Assembly: GCA_016280345.1 (NCBI GenBank)
Contig: JAEEGN010000171.1
Span: 1 to 12,463 of the forward strand
Direction: 5' to 3'
Source of the DNA: Selenomonadaceae bacterium
GTDB lineage: Bacteria; Bacillota; Negativicutes; Selenomonadales; Selenomonadaceae
Length of the DNA stretch: 12,463 bases
Within the stretch, counting starts at the first letter, position 1, and each line of letters opens with the position of its first letter. The notes beneath the pieces are model-generated. The model did no database searches. It was not told where the DNA came from and worked only from the letters and a program-made list of their open reading frames with translations. Below, one piece after another: positions 1 to 7,405 of this stretch. The translations under genes were made by a program, and so were the position numbers.

Positions 1-45
1 CACTGGACTGTTTTCCGGGCGCTCGAACCCCCTAAAGGGGAAGGC
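1..45. repeat. End of a mosaic palindromic repeat element
   Basis: The first 45 bases resemble the end of the element near 11905-11940. Both have a CACYGGACTGT-type stretch followed by a block with the palindromic core CCCCTAAAGGGG and then AAGGC. The window therefore opens inside a dispersed repeat whose left part lies outside. No coding potential is seen. Confidence 0.6.
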
Positions 46-252
46 ATGCTGCCGCGCGGGAGTTTGTGGGGAGCAGTCGGGGGACCTCTCAGTCACCGAC
101 TTCGTCGGCGACAGCTCCCCTGGGAGGGGAGCCGGGGCTGCCGCGCGGTCATCCGTAGGGACGCCATAATTGGCGTCCGGAACGCGCGAGGCTGGCGGAC
201 GGGGAACCTCTCCGCCCCTTCGGGCTGCCACCTTCCCCTAAAGGGGAAGGCT
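46..252 (-). repeat. Mosaic hairpin-rich repeat, second type
   Basis: This non-coding stretch is a chain of small hairpins. The stem GCTCCCCT/AGGGGAGC lies at 114-132 with a GGG loop, and GGACGCCA/TGGCGTCC at 159-178. An imperfect GTCaCCGAC/GTCGGcGAC stem covers 92-112. The 12-mer GCTGCCGCGCGG occurs twice (48-59 and 137-148). The segment ends at 233-252 with the palindrome CCTTCCCCTAAAGGGGAAGG. The block before it (GGAACCTC..CCG..GCCACCTTCCCC) matches the block at 7548-7583, so the element belongs to the same mosaic family and runs in that orientation. The apparent reading frames here are short and have no recognisable product. Confidence 0.6.
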
Positions 253-328
253 GAGGTTGCTGCAGCCACTCGTAGTAACCATCTTCCTTTCCATCATCAA
301 TTATAGCAGACTAGTCAAGAATGAAGAT

Positions 329-356
329 TGTATCAGGATGTGGTCAGGATGTATCA
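329..356 (+). promoter_or_regulatory. Short direct repeats upstream of the secretion-operon promoter
   Basis: TCAGGATGT occurs at 333-341 and 344-352, an 11-bp period of about one helical turn. TGTATCA occurs at 329-335 and 350-356, a 21-bp period of about two turns. The block ends 26 bp before the -35 box, a position typical for an activator or response regulator that binds one face of the DNA. No binding protein can be named. The rest of 253-382 shows no gene. Confidence 0.4.
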
Positions 357-382
357 TGCTTTGGTGCGAGAGCGATTTTTTC

Positions 383-411
383 TTGCTTTTTTCGGCAAAG
401 AATGGGATAAT
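383..411 (+). promoter_or_regulatory. Promoter of the type I secretion operon
   Basis: The -35 box is TTGCTT (383-388) and the -10 box is GATAAT (406-411), separated by 17 bp. A TG at 403-404, one base before the -10 box, makes it an extended -10 promoter. Transcription would start near 418 and leave a leader of about 74 nt. The leader contains a small hairpin, CCCCG/CGGGG with an ACG loop (444-456). Confidence 0.65.
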
Positions 412-491
412 AGAGCAGATTGATATTTTGCGTGCCGGTCATTCCCCGACGCGGGGGCGGGCGGCATACGATAGAGTCTAGGGGTTGTGAA

Positions 492-2630
492 ATGGCTGAT
501 ACAAACAAGAAGGCCGAGTATTCGGCGCTTTGCTCGCTGGCAAGCGCGATCCGGCAAATGGGGCACGCGCTGACGGAGGACGAGCTGATCGCGAAGAATT
601 CAGGGCTCCGGGACCGGGAAGTGACATGGGACGCTCTGATCGCGGCGGCGAAGGAGCAGAATATGATTGCCGAGCTCATCCACCCGGGGGCGGAGGAACT
701 GCGCGAGGTAAAGGTGCCGGCGGTCATCCGCTTCAAGAGCGGCGCCTACGCGATGCTGGGCGTGAATACGGACGCGTCGGTGTTTTTCCTGGATCCGGCG
801 CAGGGGGGACAGCCCATCGCGATGCCGATGGCGTCGTTCCTGCGGGTGTGGTCGGGCGAGGTCCTGACGCTGACGCCGAAGGTGACCTGGGAGGAGATCC
901 TGCGGCGGTACAATCTGCACTGGTTCTACGACGTAATCCTTCATTATAAGAGGGATTACATGGAAGTCTTCGTGGCGGCGTTTTTCCTGCAGCTGATGGG
1001 ACTGACGGTGCCGATCTACACCCAGGTCATCATCGACAAGGTGCTGGCGAACGCGGCCTTTTCGACGATGACGGTGCTGGGCGTGGCGATGGTAATTTTC
1101 GCGTTCATGAACGCGCTGCTTTCGGGGGCGCGGACGTATCTCCTGAACCACACGACGATCAAGCTGGACGCGATTCTGGGAACGCGGCTGTTCCGCCATC
1201 TGATTTCGCTGCCGGTGCCGTACTTCGAGCATCGCCGGGTGGGCGATACGCTGATGCGCATCGGGGCGCTGAACAGTATCCGGGAGTTTTTGACGGGCAC
1301 GACGCTGACGACGATCCTGGACGCGCTGTTCGCGGTGGTGTTCCTGCTGGTGATGCTGTTCTACAGCGTGAAGCTGACGCTGGTGGCGCTGATCGTGGTG
1401 CCGATGTTCGCGGTGCAGACGTTCCTGGCGATGCCGCTCTACCGGCAGAAGATCGAGGCGGTCTGGCGGGCCGGGGCGGCGCGGCAGTCGTTCCTGGTGG
1501 AGGCGGTCACCGGCATGCAGACGGTGAAGTCGCTGGCCATCGAGCCGCAGTTCGGGCGGCGCTGGGAGCGGTTGATGAACCGCCACGTGCAGACGAATTT
1601 CGATACGGCGTCTTTCGCGCTGTTGGTGAATACGGGCAACTCGATCATCCGGGCGGTGTCGTCGCTGCTCATTCTCTGGGTGGGCGGCCACATGGTGATG
1701 AACGGCGATTTCACGCTGGGCCAGCTGATCGCTTTCCAGATGATTTCCGGACAGGCCACGGGGCCGATCACGAAACTGCTGACGATGTGGCCGAACGTGC
1801 AGCAGTCGGTGCTGGCGCTGGACCGGCTCGGGGATATCCTGCATTCGGCGATGGAGCCGGTGCTGCAGCGACAGCTTTCGGATACGACGCCGATGAAGGG
1901 GGATATCGAGGCGAAGGATCTGACGTTCCGCTACCGGCTTGACCTGCCGCCGGCGCTGGAGAACGTGACGTTCTCCATCAGGGCGGGGGAGAAGATCGGC
2001 ATCGTGGGGCGCTCGGGTTCGGGCAAGAGTACGCTGGCGAGTCTGGTGCAGAAGATTTATCTGCCGGACAGCGGGCTTATCACGGTGGACGGGCTGGATA
2101 TCCGTCAGCGGGAGTATCCGTGGCTCCGGCGTCAGATGGGCGTCGTGATGCAGGACAATTACCTGTTTGACGGCAGCATCCGCGAGAATATCGCGGCCGG
2201 GCGGCCGGCGGCGTCGATGGCGGAGATCATGCAGGCGGCACAGATCGCCGGGGCCCATGATTTCATCCTGGAGCTGGACGAGGGCTACGACACGAAGGTG
2301 GGCGAGCGCGGGACGACGCTGTCCGGCGGTCAGCGCCAGCGCATCGCGATAGCCCGGGCGCTGCTGCTGAATCCGCGGGTGATGATTTTCGACGAGGCGA
2401 CGAGCGCGCTGGACTACGAGTCGGAGCGCATCGTGATGAAGAATCTGGAAGAGATTGCCGGGGACCGGACGATGCTGATCATCGCCCACCGGCTGACGAC
2501 GGTGGAGAAGTGCGACCGCATCCTGGTACTGGATCACGGGCATATCATCGAGCAGGGAACCCACGCGGAGCTCATCGCGCAGGGCGGCATGTACAAAAAA
2601 CTCTATGAGCAGCAAGAGGTAGGAGCATGA
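492..2630 (+). CDS. RtxB-like type I secretion ABC transporter (degenerate C39 domain)
   Basis: This 712-aa protein is an inner-membrane exporter half-transporter that would power secretion of an unfolded substrate through a HlyD/TolC-type conduit. Residues 1 to about 125 form a C39-peptidase-like domain. Its catalytic Cys position is Tyr (EYSALCSL aligns with DCGxACL) and its His position is not His (SGAYAML), as in the inactive domain of HlyB, so it should bind rather than cut cargo. The transmembrane region spans about 157-435. The ATPase domain is complete: Walker A GRSGSGKST 506-514, signature LSGGQRQR 610-617, Walker B VMIFDE 630-635, switch His666. The ATG at 492 follows AGGGG by 7 nt. 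An in-frame TTG at 420 sits at the predicted transcription start and lacks a ribosome site. The stop overlaps the next start by 4 nt. Family assignment is secure; the RtxB-like role rests on gene order. The substrate is unknown. Confidence 0.93.
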   Translation: MADTNKKAEYSALCSLASAIRQMGHALTEDELIAKNSGLRDREVTWDALIAAAKEQNMIAELIHPGAEELREVKVPAVIRFKSGAYAMLGVNTDASVFFLDPAQGGQPIAMPMASFLRVWSGEVLTLTPKVTWEEILRRYNLHWFYDVILHYKRDYMEVFVAAFFLQLMGLTVPIYTQVIIDKVLANAAFSTMTVLGVAMVIFAFMNALLSGARTYLLNHTTIKLDAILGTRLFRHLISLPVPYFEHRRVGDTLMRIGALNSIREFLTGTTLTTILDALFAVVFLLVMLFYSVKLTLVALIVVPMFAVQTFLAMPLYRQKIEAVWRAGAARQSFLVEAVTGMQTVKSLAIEPQFGRRWERLMNRHVQTNFDTASFALLVNTGNSIIRAVSSLLILWVGGHMVMNGDFTLGQLIAFQMISGQATGPITKLLTMWPNVQQSVLALDRLGDILHSAMEPVLQRQLSDTTPMKGDIEAKDLTFRYRLDLPPALENVTFSIRAGEKIGIVGRSGSGKSTLASLVQKIYLPDSGLITVDGLDIRQREYPWLRRQMGVVMQDNYLFDGSIRENIAAGRPAASMAEIMQAAQIAGAHDFILELDEGYDTKVGERGTTLSGGQRQRIAIARALLLNPRVMIFDEATSALDYESERIVMKNLEEIAGDRTMLIIAHRLTTVEKCDRILVLDHGHIIEQGTHAELIAQGGMYKKLYEQQEVGA

Positions 2631-3973
2631 CGATCAAAGAGCTTTGGCGGAAATTCATAGACGGGGACAAGGAAGGCAAGGAGACGGAGTTCCTGCCGTC
2701 CATCCTGGAGGTGACGGAGGAGCCGCCGTCCCCGGTGGGCCGGCTGGTCCTGTGGACGATCGTGGCGATCCTGGTCGTCGGTACGATCTGGCTGTTCGTC
2801 GGCGAGGTGGACGAGGTCGCGGTGGCCCCGGGCAAGGTATTGCCGGTGGGCAACGTGAAGATGATCCAATCGCCGAACAAGGGAACCATCAAGGAAATCT
2901 ACGTCAAGGACGGCGACGTGGTGAAGGAGGGCCAGCCGCTGCTGGAGCTCGACACGACGAAGACGCAGGCGGACGTGGACCAGTTCCGCAAGCAGACGGC
3001 CTACTACGGCATGACGGTGGACCGGCTGACGGCGGAGATGAACGATCAGCCCTTCGTGCCGCCGGTGTCAAAGGATCTGGAGAAGAAGGACATTGATTCC
3101 CAGATGGCACTCTACCAGAGCCGCCGCAAGAAGCTGGCGGCGGACCAGCAGAAGCTGGACGCGACGATTTCCCAGGTGGAGGCGTCTATCCGTTCCAGCG
3201 AGGCCCAGGTGTCGAAGTACGAGGCGATGCTGGCGGTGGCGCAGGACAAGGAGAACCGGTTGGAGGAACTGTTCCATACCGACGCGGTGTCGTACTTCCA
3301 GCTTTTGGAAGCGCGGGCGACGCGAGTGGAGTATCAGCAGAACCTGGAGGCGCTGCGCCACGACGTGCTGCGCGAGACGGCCCGGCTGCGGGAGGCGCAG
3401 GACGCCAAGGCGACGACGGATTCCGCCTATCGCCAGGAGACGATGACGATGCTGGTGGAGGCGAAGCGGCAGTATAACGCTTACGCCGAGGAACTCAAGA
3501 AGGCGCTGGAGACGAACCAGCGCTCGACGATCACGGCGCCGGTGGAGGGCCGGGTGAACCAGCTTTCCGTGCACACGCTGGGCGGCGTGCTGTCCGAGGG
3601 TCAGGCCATCATGATGGTGGTGCCGCTGGACGCGAAGATGGAAGTCGAGGCCTACGCCGACAACAAGGATATCGGTTTCATCGAGGTCGGCCAGGAGGCC
3701 GAGATCAAGGTGGAGACGTACAATTTCCAGAAGTACGGCATGGTGAAGGGCGTGGTGGAGGAAATCAGCCCCGACGCCATCGACAACCGCCAGGATAAGG
3801 ACAAGGACAAGAAGTACCGCATCGTGCTGAACGTGACGAACGATACCAGCGGCATCGCGATTTCGCCGGGCATGAACGTGACGGCGGAGATCAAGACGAA
3901 GAAAAAGCGCATCATCGACTTCTTCCTCGATCCGTTCCGCAAGTATAAGGACGAGGCCCTGAGGGAGAGATGA
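2627..3973 (+). CDS. HlyD-family periplasmic adaptor of type I secretion
   Basis: This 448-aa membrane fusion protein links the inner-membrane ABC proteins to an outer-membrane channel. A short cytoplasmic N-terminus carries the typical HlyD-family stretch EFLPSILEVTEEPPSP and is followed by one membrane anchor at about 38-59. The first lipoyl half-motif lies at about 84-112. A long Gln/Glu/Lys/Ala-rich coiled-coil hairpin covers about 115-300 and the second lipoyl half and beta-barrel about 300-385. The C-terminus, with GMNVTAEIKT and then KKRIIDFFLDPF, is characteristic of RTX-toxin adaptors. The length is usual for the family. The ATG at 2627 overlaps the upstream stop (ATGA), with GAGGT 6 nt before it. 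The gene ends in another ATGA overlap, so all three products are probably translationally coupled. No TolC homologue is encoded in the window, so the channel must come from elsewhere. Confidence 0.93.
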   Translation: MTIKELWRKFIDGDKEGKETEFLPSILEVTEEPPSPVGRLVLWTIVAILVVGTIWLFVGEVDEVAVAPGKVLPVGNVKMIQSPNKGTIKEIYVKDGDVVKEGQPLLELDTTKTQADVDQFRKQTAYYGMTVDRLTAEMNDQPFVPPVSKDLEKKDIDSQMALYQSRRKKLAADQQKLDATISQVEASIRSSEAQVSKYEAMLAVAQDKENRLEELFHTDAVSYFQLLEARATRVEYQQNLEALRHDVLRETARLREAQDAKATTDSAYRQETMTMLVEAKRQYNAYAEELKKALETNQRSTITAPVEGRVNQLSVHTLGGVLSEGQAIMMVVPLDAKMEVEAYADNKDIGFIEVGQEAEIKVETYNFQKYGMVKGVVEEISPDAIDNRQDKDKDKKYRIVLNVTNDTSGIAISPGMNVTAEIKTKKKRIIDFFLDPFRKYKDEALRER

Positions 3974-6102
3974 GTATGCAGAACGTAGATACGGCCCTCG
4001 CCTGCCTGGTGGAGATCGCGGCGCATTTCTCGCTGCCGGCGGAGATGAGCCAGCTGGAGCGGGCCTATATCGTCGATGAGAACGGCGTCGATACGACGAC
4101 GCTGCTCAAGGCGGCGAAGGAACTGGGCCTGAAGGCGCGGCTCTTCCCCGGGGTGACCATCGAGCGGCTGCGGCGGATGCCGAGGCCGCTGGTCTGCCGC
4201 CTGCAGAACGGGAATTTCGTGGTGGTGCAGGGGCTCGACGAAGAGAAGGCGGCGCTGTTCGACCCGGCGTCGGAGCATCCGCGCTACCTGACGCCGATGG
4301 CGAACTTCGAGCAGCTCTTCACCGGCGACGTGATTCTGTTCGCCAAGCATTTCTCGGTGGAGTCGCTGACGCGGAAAGTGGAGGCTTTCGGCTTCCGCTG
4401 GTTCCTGCCGGTGGTGTCGAAGTACAAGAAATTCCTGCTCCGGGTGCTGTTCATCTCGCTGATCATGCAGATGTTCGGGCTCCTGACGCCGCTCTTTACC
4501 CAGACGATCATCGACCGGGTGCTGACGCATCACAGCACGTCGACGATGGACGTGCTGATCATCGGCATGATTTTGGTGCAGATCTTCCAGTACTGGATGG
4601 AGGCGCTGCGAAGCTATCTTTTCATCAACACGACGAACAAGATCGACGTGACGCTCTCGGCGCACCTGTTCAAGAAGATTACCGAGCTGCCGGCGAAGTT
4701 CTTCGACAAGTGGCAGGTCGGTGAAATCGTGGCCCGCATGGGGCAGGTGGAGACGATCCGGCAGTTCCTGACCGGTCAGGCGCTGACGGTGGTGCTGGAC
4801 ATCGTGTTCTCGGTGGTCTATCTGACGGTCATGTTCATTTACAGCAGCACGCTGAGCTATATCGTCTGGGCGACGATCCCGCTCTACGTCGTGCTGAACG
4901 CCCTGGTGGCGCCGATTTACCGGCTGCGCATCAACGAGCAGTTCCTGCTGGGGGCGGAGGCGTCGGCCTTCACCGTTGAGGCGGTGACGGGGGTCCGCAC
5001 CGTCAAGACGATGGGCGTGGAGCAGACCTTCGTGGAGCGCTACGAGGCGGTGCTGGCGCGGCTCCTCAAGAGCACGCTGTCGCTGCTGAACCTCTCGAAC
5101 GTGACGCAGTGCATCAGCATTTTCCTGTCGCTGATCTTTGACGTGGCGATTCTTTGGATCGGCGCTTACTACGTCATGCAGAAGGCGCTGACGGTGGGCG
5201 AATTGATCGCGTTCCGCATGATGGCGGGGCTGGTCATCGGCCCCATCCTGCGGCTGGTGAACCAGTGGCAGGCGTTCCAGCAGCTCTGGGTGGCGATGGA
5301 TCGTCTCGGCGATATCATGGACGAGAAGAGCGAGCCGGCCTTCGATCCGAACCGGACGACGCTGCCGAGCCTGCGGGGCGAGATCGTCTTCGACAACGTG
5401 AGTTTCCGCTACAACGCTGACGGCAAGAACGTGCTGACGGACATCAAACTCCGTATCCCGCCGGGGGCGCGGGTGGGCCTGGTGGGCCGCTCGGGCTCGG
5501 GCAAGAGTACGATCGCCAAGCTGATCCAGCGGCTCTATGTGCCGGACAGCGGGCGCATCCTGATCGACGGGGTGGACATCGCCCAGGTGGAAACGGCCTG
5601 GCTGCGCCGCCAGATCGGCGTGGTGCTGCAGGAGAACTTCCTGTTCGCTGGGACCATCCGCGAGAACATCGCCATCATGAAGCCGTCGGTCGATGAGGCA
5701 ACGGTGGAGCGGGCGGCGAAGCTGTCGGGGACGGACGAGTTCGTGCAGGAGATTCCCCAGAAGTACGAGGCCTTCGTGGGCGAGCGGGGATCGCTGCTCT
5801 CGGGCGGCCAGAAGCAGCGGGTGGCCATTGCCCGGGCGCTGCTCCTCGACCCGCGCATCCTGATCTTCGACGAGGCGACCAGCGCCCTCGATACCGAGAG
5901 CGAGCGCCTGATCCTCAAGAACATCGGCCAGATCGCCGCCGGGCGCACGACGCTGATGATCGCCCACCGGCTGTCCACGGTGAAGGATTGCGACGTGATC
6001 CTGGCCATGGACAAGGGGAAGATCGTCGAGTACGGCACCCACCAGCAGCTTTTGGAGAACAAAGGGTACTACTATCATCTGTACGCTTCGCAGGAAGATT
6101 GA
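3970..6102 (+). CDS. RtxE-like type I secretion ABC transporter (second ATPase)
   Basis: This 710-aa protein is a paralogue of the first ABC protein. Its Walker A (506-514), LSGGQKQR (610-617), ILIFDE (630-635) and switch His666 fall at the same residue numbers as in the first. Both nucleotide sites are therefore intact, with no obvious degenerate partner. The N-terminal C39-like domain is again inactive but differently: the Cys position is Thr (VDTALACL) and the His position is Asn (NGNFVVV), while FDP is kept. Two related ATPases around one HlyD recall V. cholerae RtxB/RtxE, where both are needed and a heterodimer has been proposed; that is an inference here. Two starts are possible. The ATG at 3970 overlaps the upstream stop but lies only 2 nt from GAGGGAG, whereas the ATG at 3976 has an 8-nt spacing. 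The real product may therefore lack the first two residues. An intrinsic terminator follows the stop. Confidence 0.93.
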   Translation: MSMQNVDTALACLVEIAAHFSLPAEMSQLERAYIVDENGVDTTTLLKAAKELGLKARLFPGVTIERLRRMPRPLVCRLQNGNFVVVQGLDEEKAALFDPASEHPRYLTPMANFEQLFTGDVILFAKHFSVESLTRKVEAFGFRWFLPVVSKYKKFLLRVLFISLIMQMFGLLTPLFTQTIIDRVLTHHSTSTMDVLIIGMILVQIFQYWMEALRSYLFINTTNKIDVTLSAHLFKKITELPAKFFDKWQVGEIVARMGQVETIRQFLTGQALTVVLDIVFSVVYLTVMFIYSSTLSYIVWATIPLYVVLNALVAPIYRLRINEQFLLGAEASAFTVEAVTGVRTVKTMGVEQTFVERYEAVLARLLKSTLSLLNLSNVTQCISIFLSLIFDVAILWIGAYYVMQKALTVGELIAFRMMAGLVIGPILRLVNQWQAFQQLWVAMDRLGDIMDEKSEPAFDPNRTTLPSLRGEIVFDNVSFRYNADGKNVLTDIKLRIPPGARVGLVGRSGSGKSTIAKLIQRLYVPDSGRILIDGVDIAQVETAWLRRQIGVVLQENFLFAGTIRENIAIMKPSVDEATVERAAKLSGTDEFVQEIPQKYEAFVGERGSLLSGGQKQRVAIARALLLDPRILIFDEATSALDTESERLILKNIGQIAAGRTTLMIAHRLSTVKDCDVILAMDKGKIVEYGTHQQLLENKGYYYHLYASQED

Positions 6103-6113
6103 AGATTGCAAAG

Positions 6114-6150
6114 AAAAGCCGCGGCCCGCGCGAAAGGGCCGCGGCTTTTT
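6114..6150 (+). terminator. Intrinsic terminator of the secretion operon
   Basis: A perfect 10-bp stem, GCCGCGGCCC (6118-6127) and GGGCCGCGGC (6136-6145), has an 8-nt loop and is followed by five T. An AAAA run precedes the stem, so it may also act on the opposite strand. It begins 12 nt after the stop at 6102. Confidence 0.92.
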
Positions 6151-6158
6151 CGGCGGGA

Positions 6159-6312
6159 AGCGAGCCGGATGAGAAGCCTTCCCCTTTAGGGGCGTAACAT
6201 GCCAGTGGCATGGTACGGGCGAGCAAAGCGAGCCGGATGAGGTTCCACTAACGTAACGATTTACGCAAAGCGAAGGGCAGTACACCTCACCCACCGCTCC
6301 TAAAGGGAAGGG
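6159..6312 (+). repeat. Mosaic palindromic repeat, forward copy 1
   Basis: The blocks in order are: CGAGCCGGATGAG; CCTTCCCCTTTAGGGG; a GTAACATGCC/GGCATGGTAC hairpin with an AGT loop; GCGAGCAAAGCGAGC; CCGGATGAGGTTCCAC; a stretch with TTTACGCAAAGCGAAGGG; CCTCACCCACCGCTCC; and TAAAGGGAAGGG. Positions 6219-6300 are repeated at 6368-6449. No reading frame here is credible. Confidence 0.8.
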
Positions 6313-6319
6313 CATAGAT

Positions 6320-6467
6320 CAGCCCGTAGGGCTGACGATGAGAAGCCTTCCCCTTTAGGGGAAGGTGGCGAGCAAAGCGAGCCGGATGAGGTTCCACTAA
6401 CGTAACGGTTTACGCAAAGCGAAGGGCGGTGCATCTCACCCACCGCTCCGCGGTCTCCGTGACAGTT
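6320..6467 (+). repeat. Mosaic palindromic repeat, forward copy 2
   Basis: It starts with a CAGCCC/GGGCTG hairpin and then CCTTCCCCTTTAGGGGAAGG. The body at 6368-6449 matches copy 1 at 78 of 82 bases, and all four differences are transitions. It ends with CCGCGG and GTGACAGT, the latter matching the start of a hairpin arm at 11899. The remaining bases up to the hicA promoter (6468-6527) show no feature. Confidence 0.8.
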
Positions 6468-6527
6468 GAAGTTTTTGCTTCCGGCGACAGCCCCTGACAT
6501 CGCACCTTGTTATCAAAATCGTTTGCC

Positions 6528-6556
6528 TTGACGGAAGAGAGGGGGAGCGCTATAAT
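6528..6556 (+). promoter_or_regulatory. hicAB promoter
   Basis: TTGACG (6528-6533), a 17-bp spacer and a perfect TATAAT (6551-6556) form a strong sigma70-type promoter. Transcription would start near 6563, leaving a leader of about 37 nt before hicA. Confidence 0.85.
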
Positions 6557-6576
6557 GAGTTGAGTATATAGATTTA

Positions 6577-6600
6577 TACGCATAAAGGGAGTACGCATAA
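6577..6600 (+). promoter_or_regulatory. Direct repeat flanking the hicA ribosome site
   Basis: TACGCATAA occurs at 6577-6585 and 6592-6600, a 15-bp period, on both sides of the Shine-Dalgarno AAGGGAG (6585-6591); the second copy ends in the A of the start codon. HicB proteins commonly repress their own operon, so this could be an operator. It could equally be a chance duplication. Confidence 0.35.
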
Positions 6601-6788
6601 TGACGCCGCGCGAAATGGAAGCGGAGATTTTGCAGGACGGCTGGCAACTGGCTGATATTGACAGTTCACATCATCATTACAAACATCCGAAAAAGCCGGG
6701 AAAGGTAACGATACCATTTCACTCCCGGCCCAAAGACCTGGACAGGAAAACCGTCAACTCCATTCGCAAACAGGCAGGGTTGAAATAA
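6600..6788 (+). CDS. hicA: HicA-type mRNA interferase toxin
   Basis: This 62-aa protein matches the HicA family in length and plan. HicA toxins are small dsRBD-like ribonucleases that cut mRNA and stop growth when not bound by HicB. Family hallmarks are the DGW near residues 12-14, the SSHHHYKHP stretch carrying the conserved catalytic His (usually GSHH in the family, here SSHH), the VTIPFHS strand and the C-terminal TVNSIRKQAGL helix. Nothing is truncated, so the toxin looks active. The ATG at 6600 has AAAGGGAG 8 nt upstream. hicB follows after 14 nt in the usual toxin-first order. Base composition is lower in GC than the flanking operons, and the pair sits between copies of a repeat element, both consistent with acquisition. 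Confidence 0.93.
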   Translation: MTPREMEAEILQDGWQLADIDSSHHHYKHPKKPGKVTIPFHSRPKDLDRKTVNSIRKQAGLK

Positions 6789-6802
6789 AGGAGGATCAGG
6801 CT

Positions 6803-7234
6803 ATGCTTAGTGTTTACCCGGCGATTTTCTTTCGCGAGAAAAACGGGCATTACTCGGTCGTGTTTCCGGACCTGAACCATCTGGCCACTTGCGGCGACGA
6901 TATGAATGAAGCGATGGCGATGGCAATAGACTGTCTGGCGGGATATATTTACTCCGAGCGAAAGGACGGGAACAAGATACCAGCGCCGACACCGCTTGAC
7001 AAGGTGGATATACACTGCGAGGATGATGAAGGGGACGAATACGGAGAAAGCGACCGGTTCCTTACGCTGGTTTCAGTCAATGTGGAAGAATATGCCCGCA
7101 GCCATTTCGATAAGGCCGTTCGCAAATCCCTGACGGTTCCCAGATGGCTCAATGATTTGGCTATCAGCAGGAAGATCAATTTCTCGAAGGTACTCCAAAA
7201 AGCCCTCAGGCAAGAGCTGGGGCTGGAATCGTAA
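6803..7234 (+). CDS. hicB: HicB-type antitoxin
   Basis: This 143-aa protein has the HicB two-part layout. The N-terminal partial RNase-H-like fold (about 4-50, YPAIFFREKNGHYSVVFPDL then the Ala-rich helix around MNEAMAMAIDCL) binds and blocks HicA. The C-terminal part (about 107-140, RKSLTVPRWLNDLAIS then FSKVLQKALRQEL) looks like a ribbon-helix-helix DNA-binding segment, suggesting autoregulation. A strong ribosome site, AAAGGAGG, lies 8 nt before the ATG at 6803. This favours high antitoxin output relative to hicA from a shared transcript. An acidic linker (EDDEGDEYGESD) joins the halves. No clear terminator follows; the palindrome at 7286-7322 lacks a T run. HicB assignment is strong; the fold of the C-terminus is read by eye. 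Confidence 0.92.
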   Translation: MLSVYPAIFFREKNGHYSVVFPDLNHLATCGDDMNEAMAMAIDCLAGYIYSERKDGNKIPAPTPLDKVDIHCEDDEGDEYGESDRFLTLVSVNVEEYARSHFDKAVRKSLTVPRWLNDLAISRKINFSKVLQKALRQELGLES

Positions 7235-7285
7235 TGGCTCCCGGCGAGGGAGGTGTCCGAAGGGTGGAGGGAGACCCACCGCACT

Positions 7286-7322
7286 ACGCTTTACGCAAAC
7301 TGTCAGTTTTCGCGTAAAGCGT
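7286..7322. repeat. Long near-perfect palindrome downstream of hicB
   Basis: Outer arms ACGCTTTACGC (7286-7296) and GCGTAAAGCGT (7312-7322) enclose inner arms AAACTG and CAGTTT around a single T, so almost all 37 bases can pair. A degraded partial copy (TTTACGCTAACCGTCAGTT and onward) follows from about 7331. There is no T run, so it is not a standard terminator. It may act as an RNA 3' end, a protein site or the remains of a mobile repeat. Confidence 0.6.
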
Positions 7323-7405
7323 CAGGCTTGTTTTACGCTAACCGTCAGTTCTCGCAGGCCATTCACTTCATCCTGAACTAAAACTTCCCATATAGAAAGT
7401 AATGG

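Noticed and set aside
420..491. In-frame TTG extension of the first ABC gene
   Set aside because: It begins at the predicted transcription start, has no ribosome site, and adds residues unlike any C39-like N-terminus. The ATG at 492 fits better.
600..2615. Long minus-strand frames opposite the ABC genes (also 3652-6315)
   Set aside because: Their Arg/His/Gln/Pro-rich, low-complexity products are typical of the antisense strand of GC-rich genes. They match no family and lie over well-supported coding sequence.
492..6102. Bacteriocin-type exporter with leader-cleaving C39 peptidase
   Set aside because: Both C39-like domains lack the catalytic Cys and His, and the adaptor has RTX-type HlyD ends.
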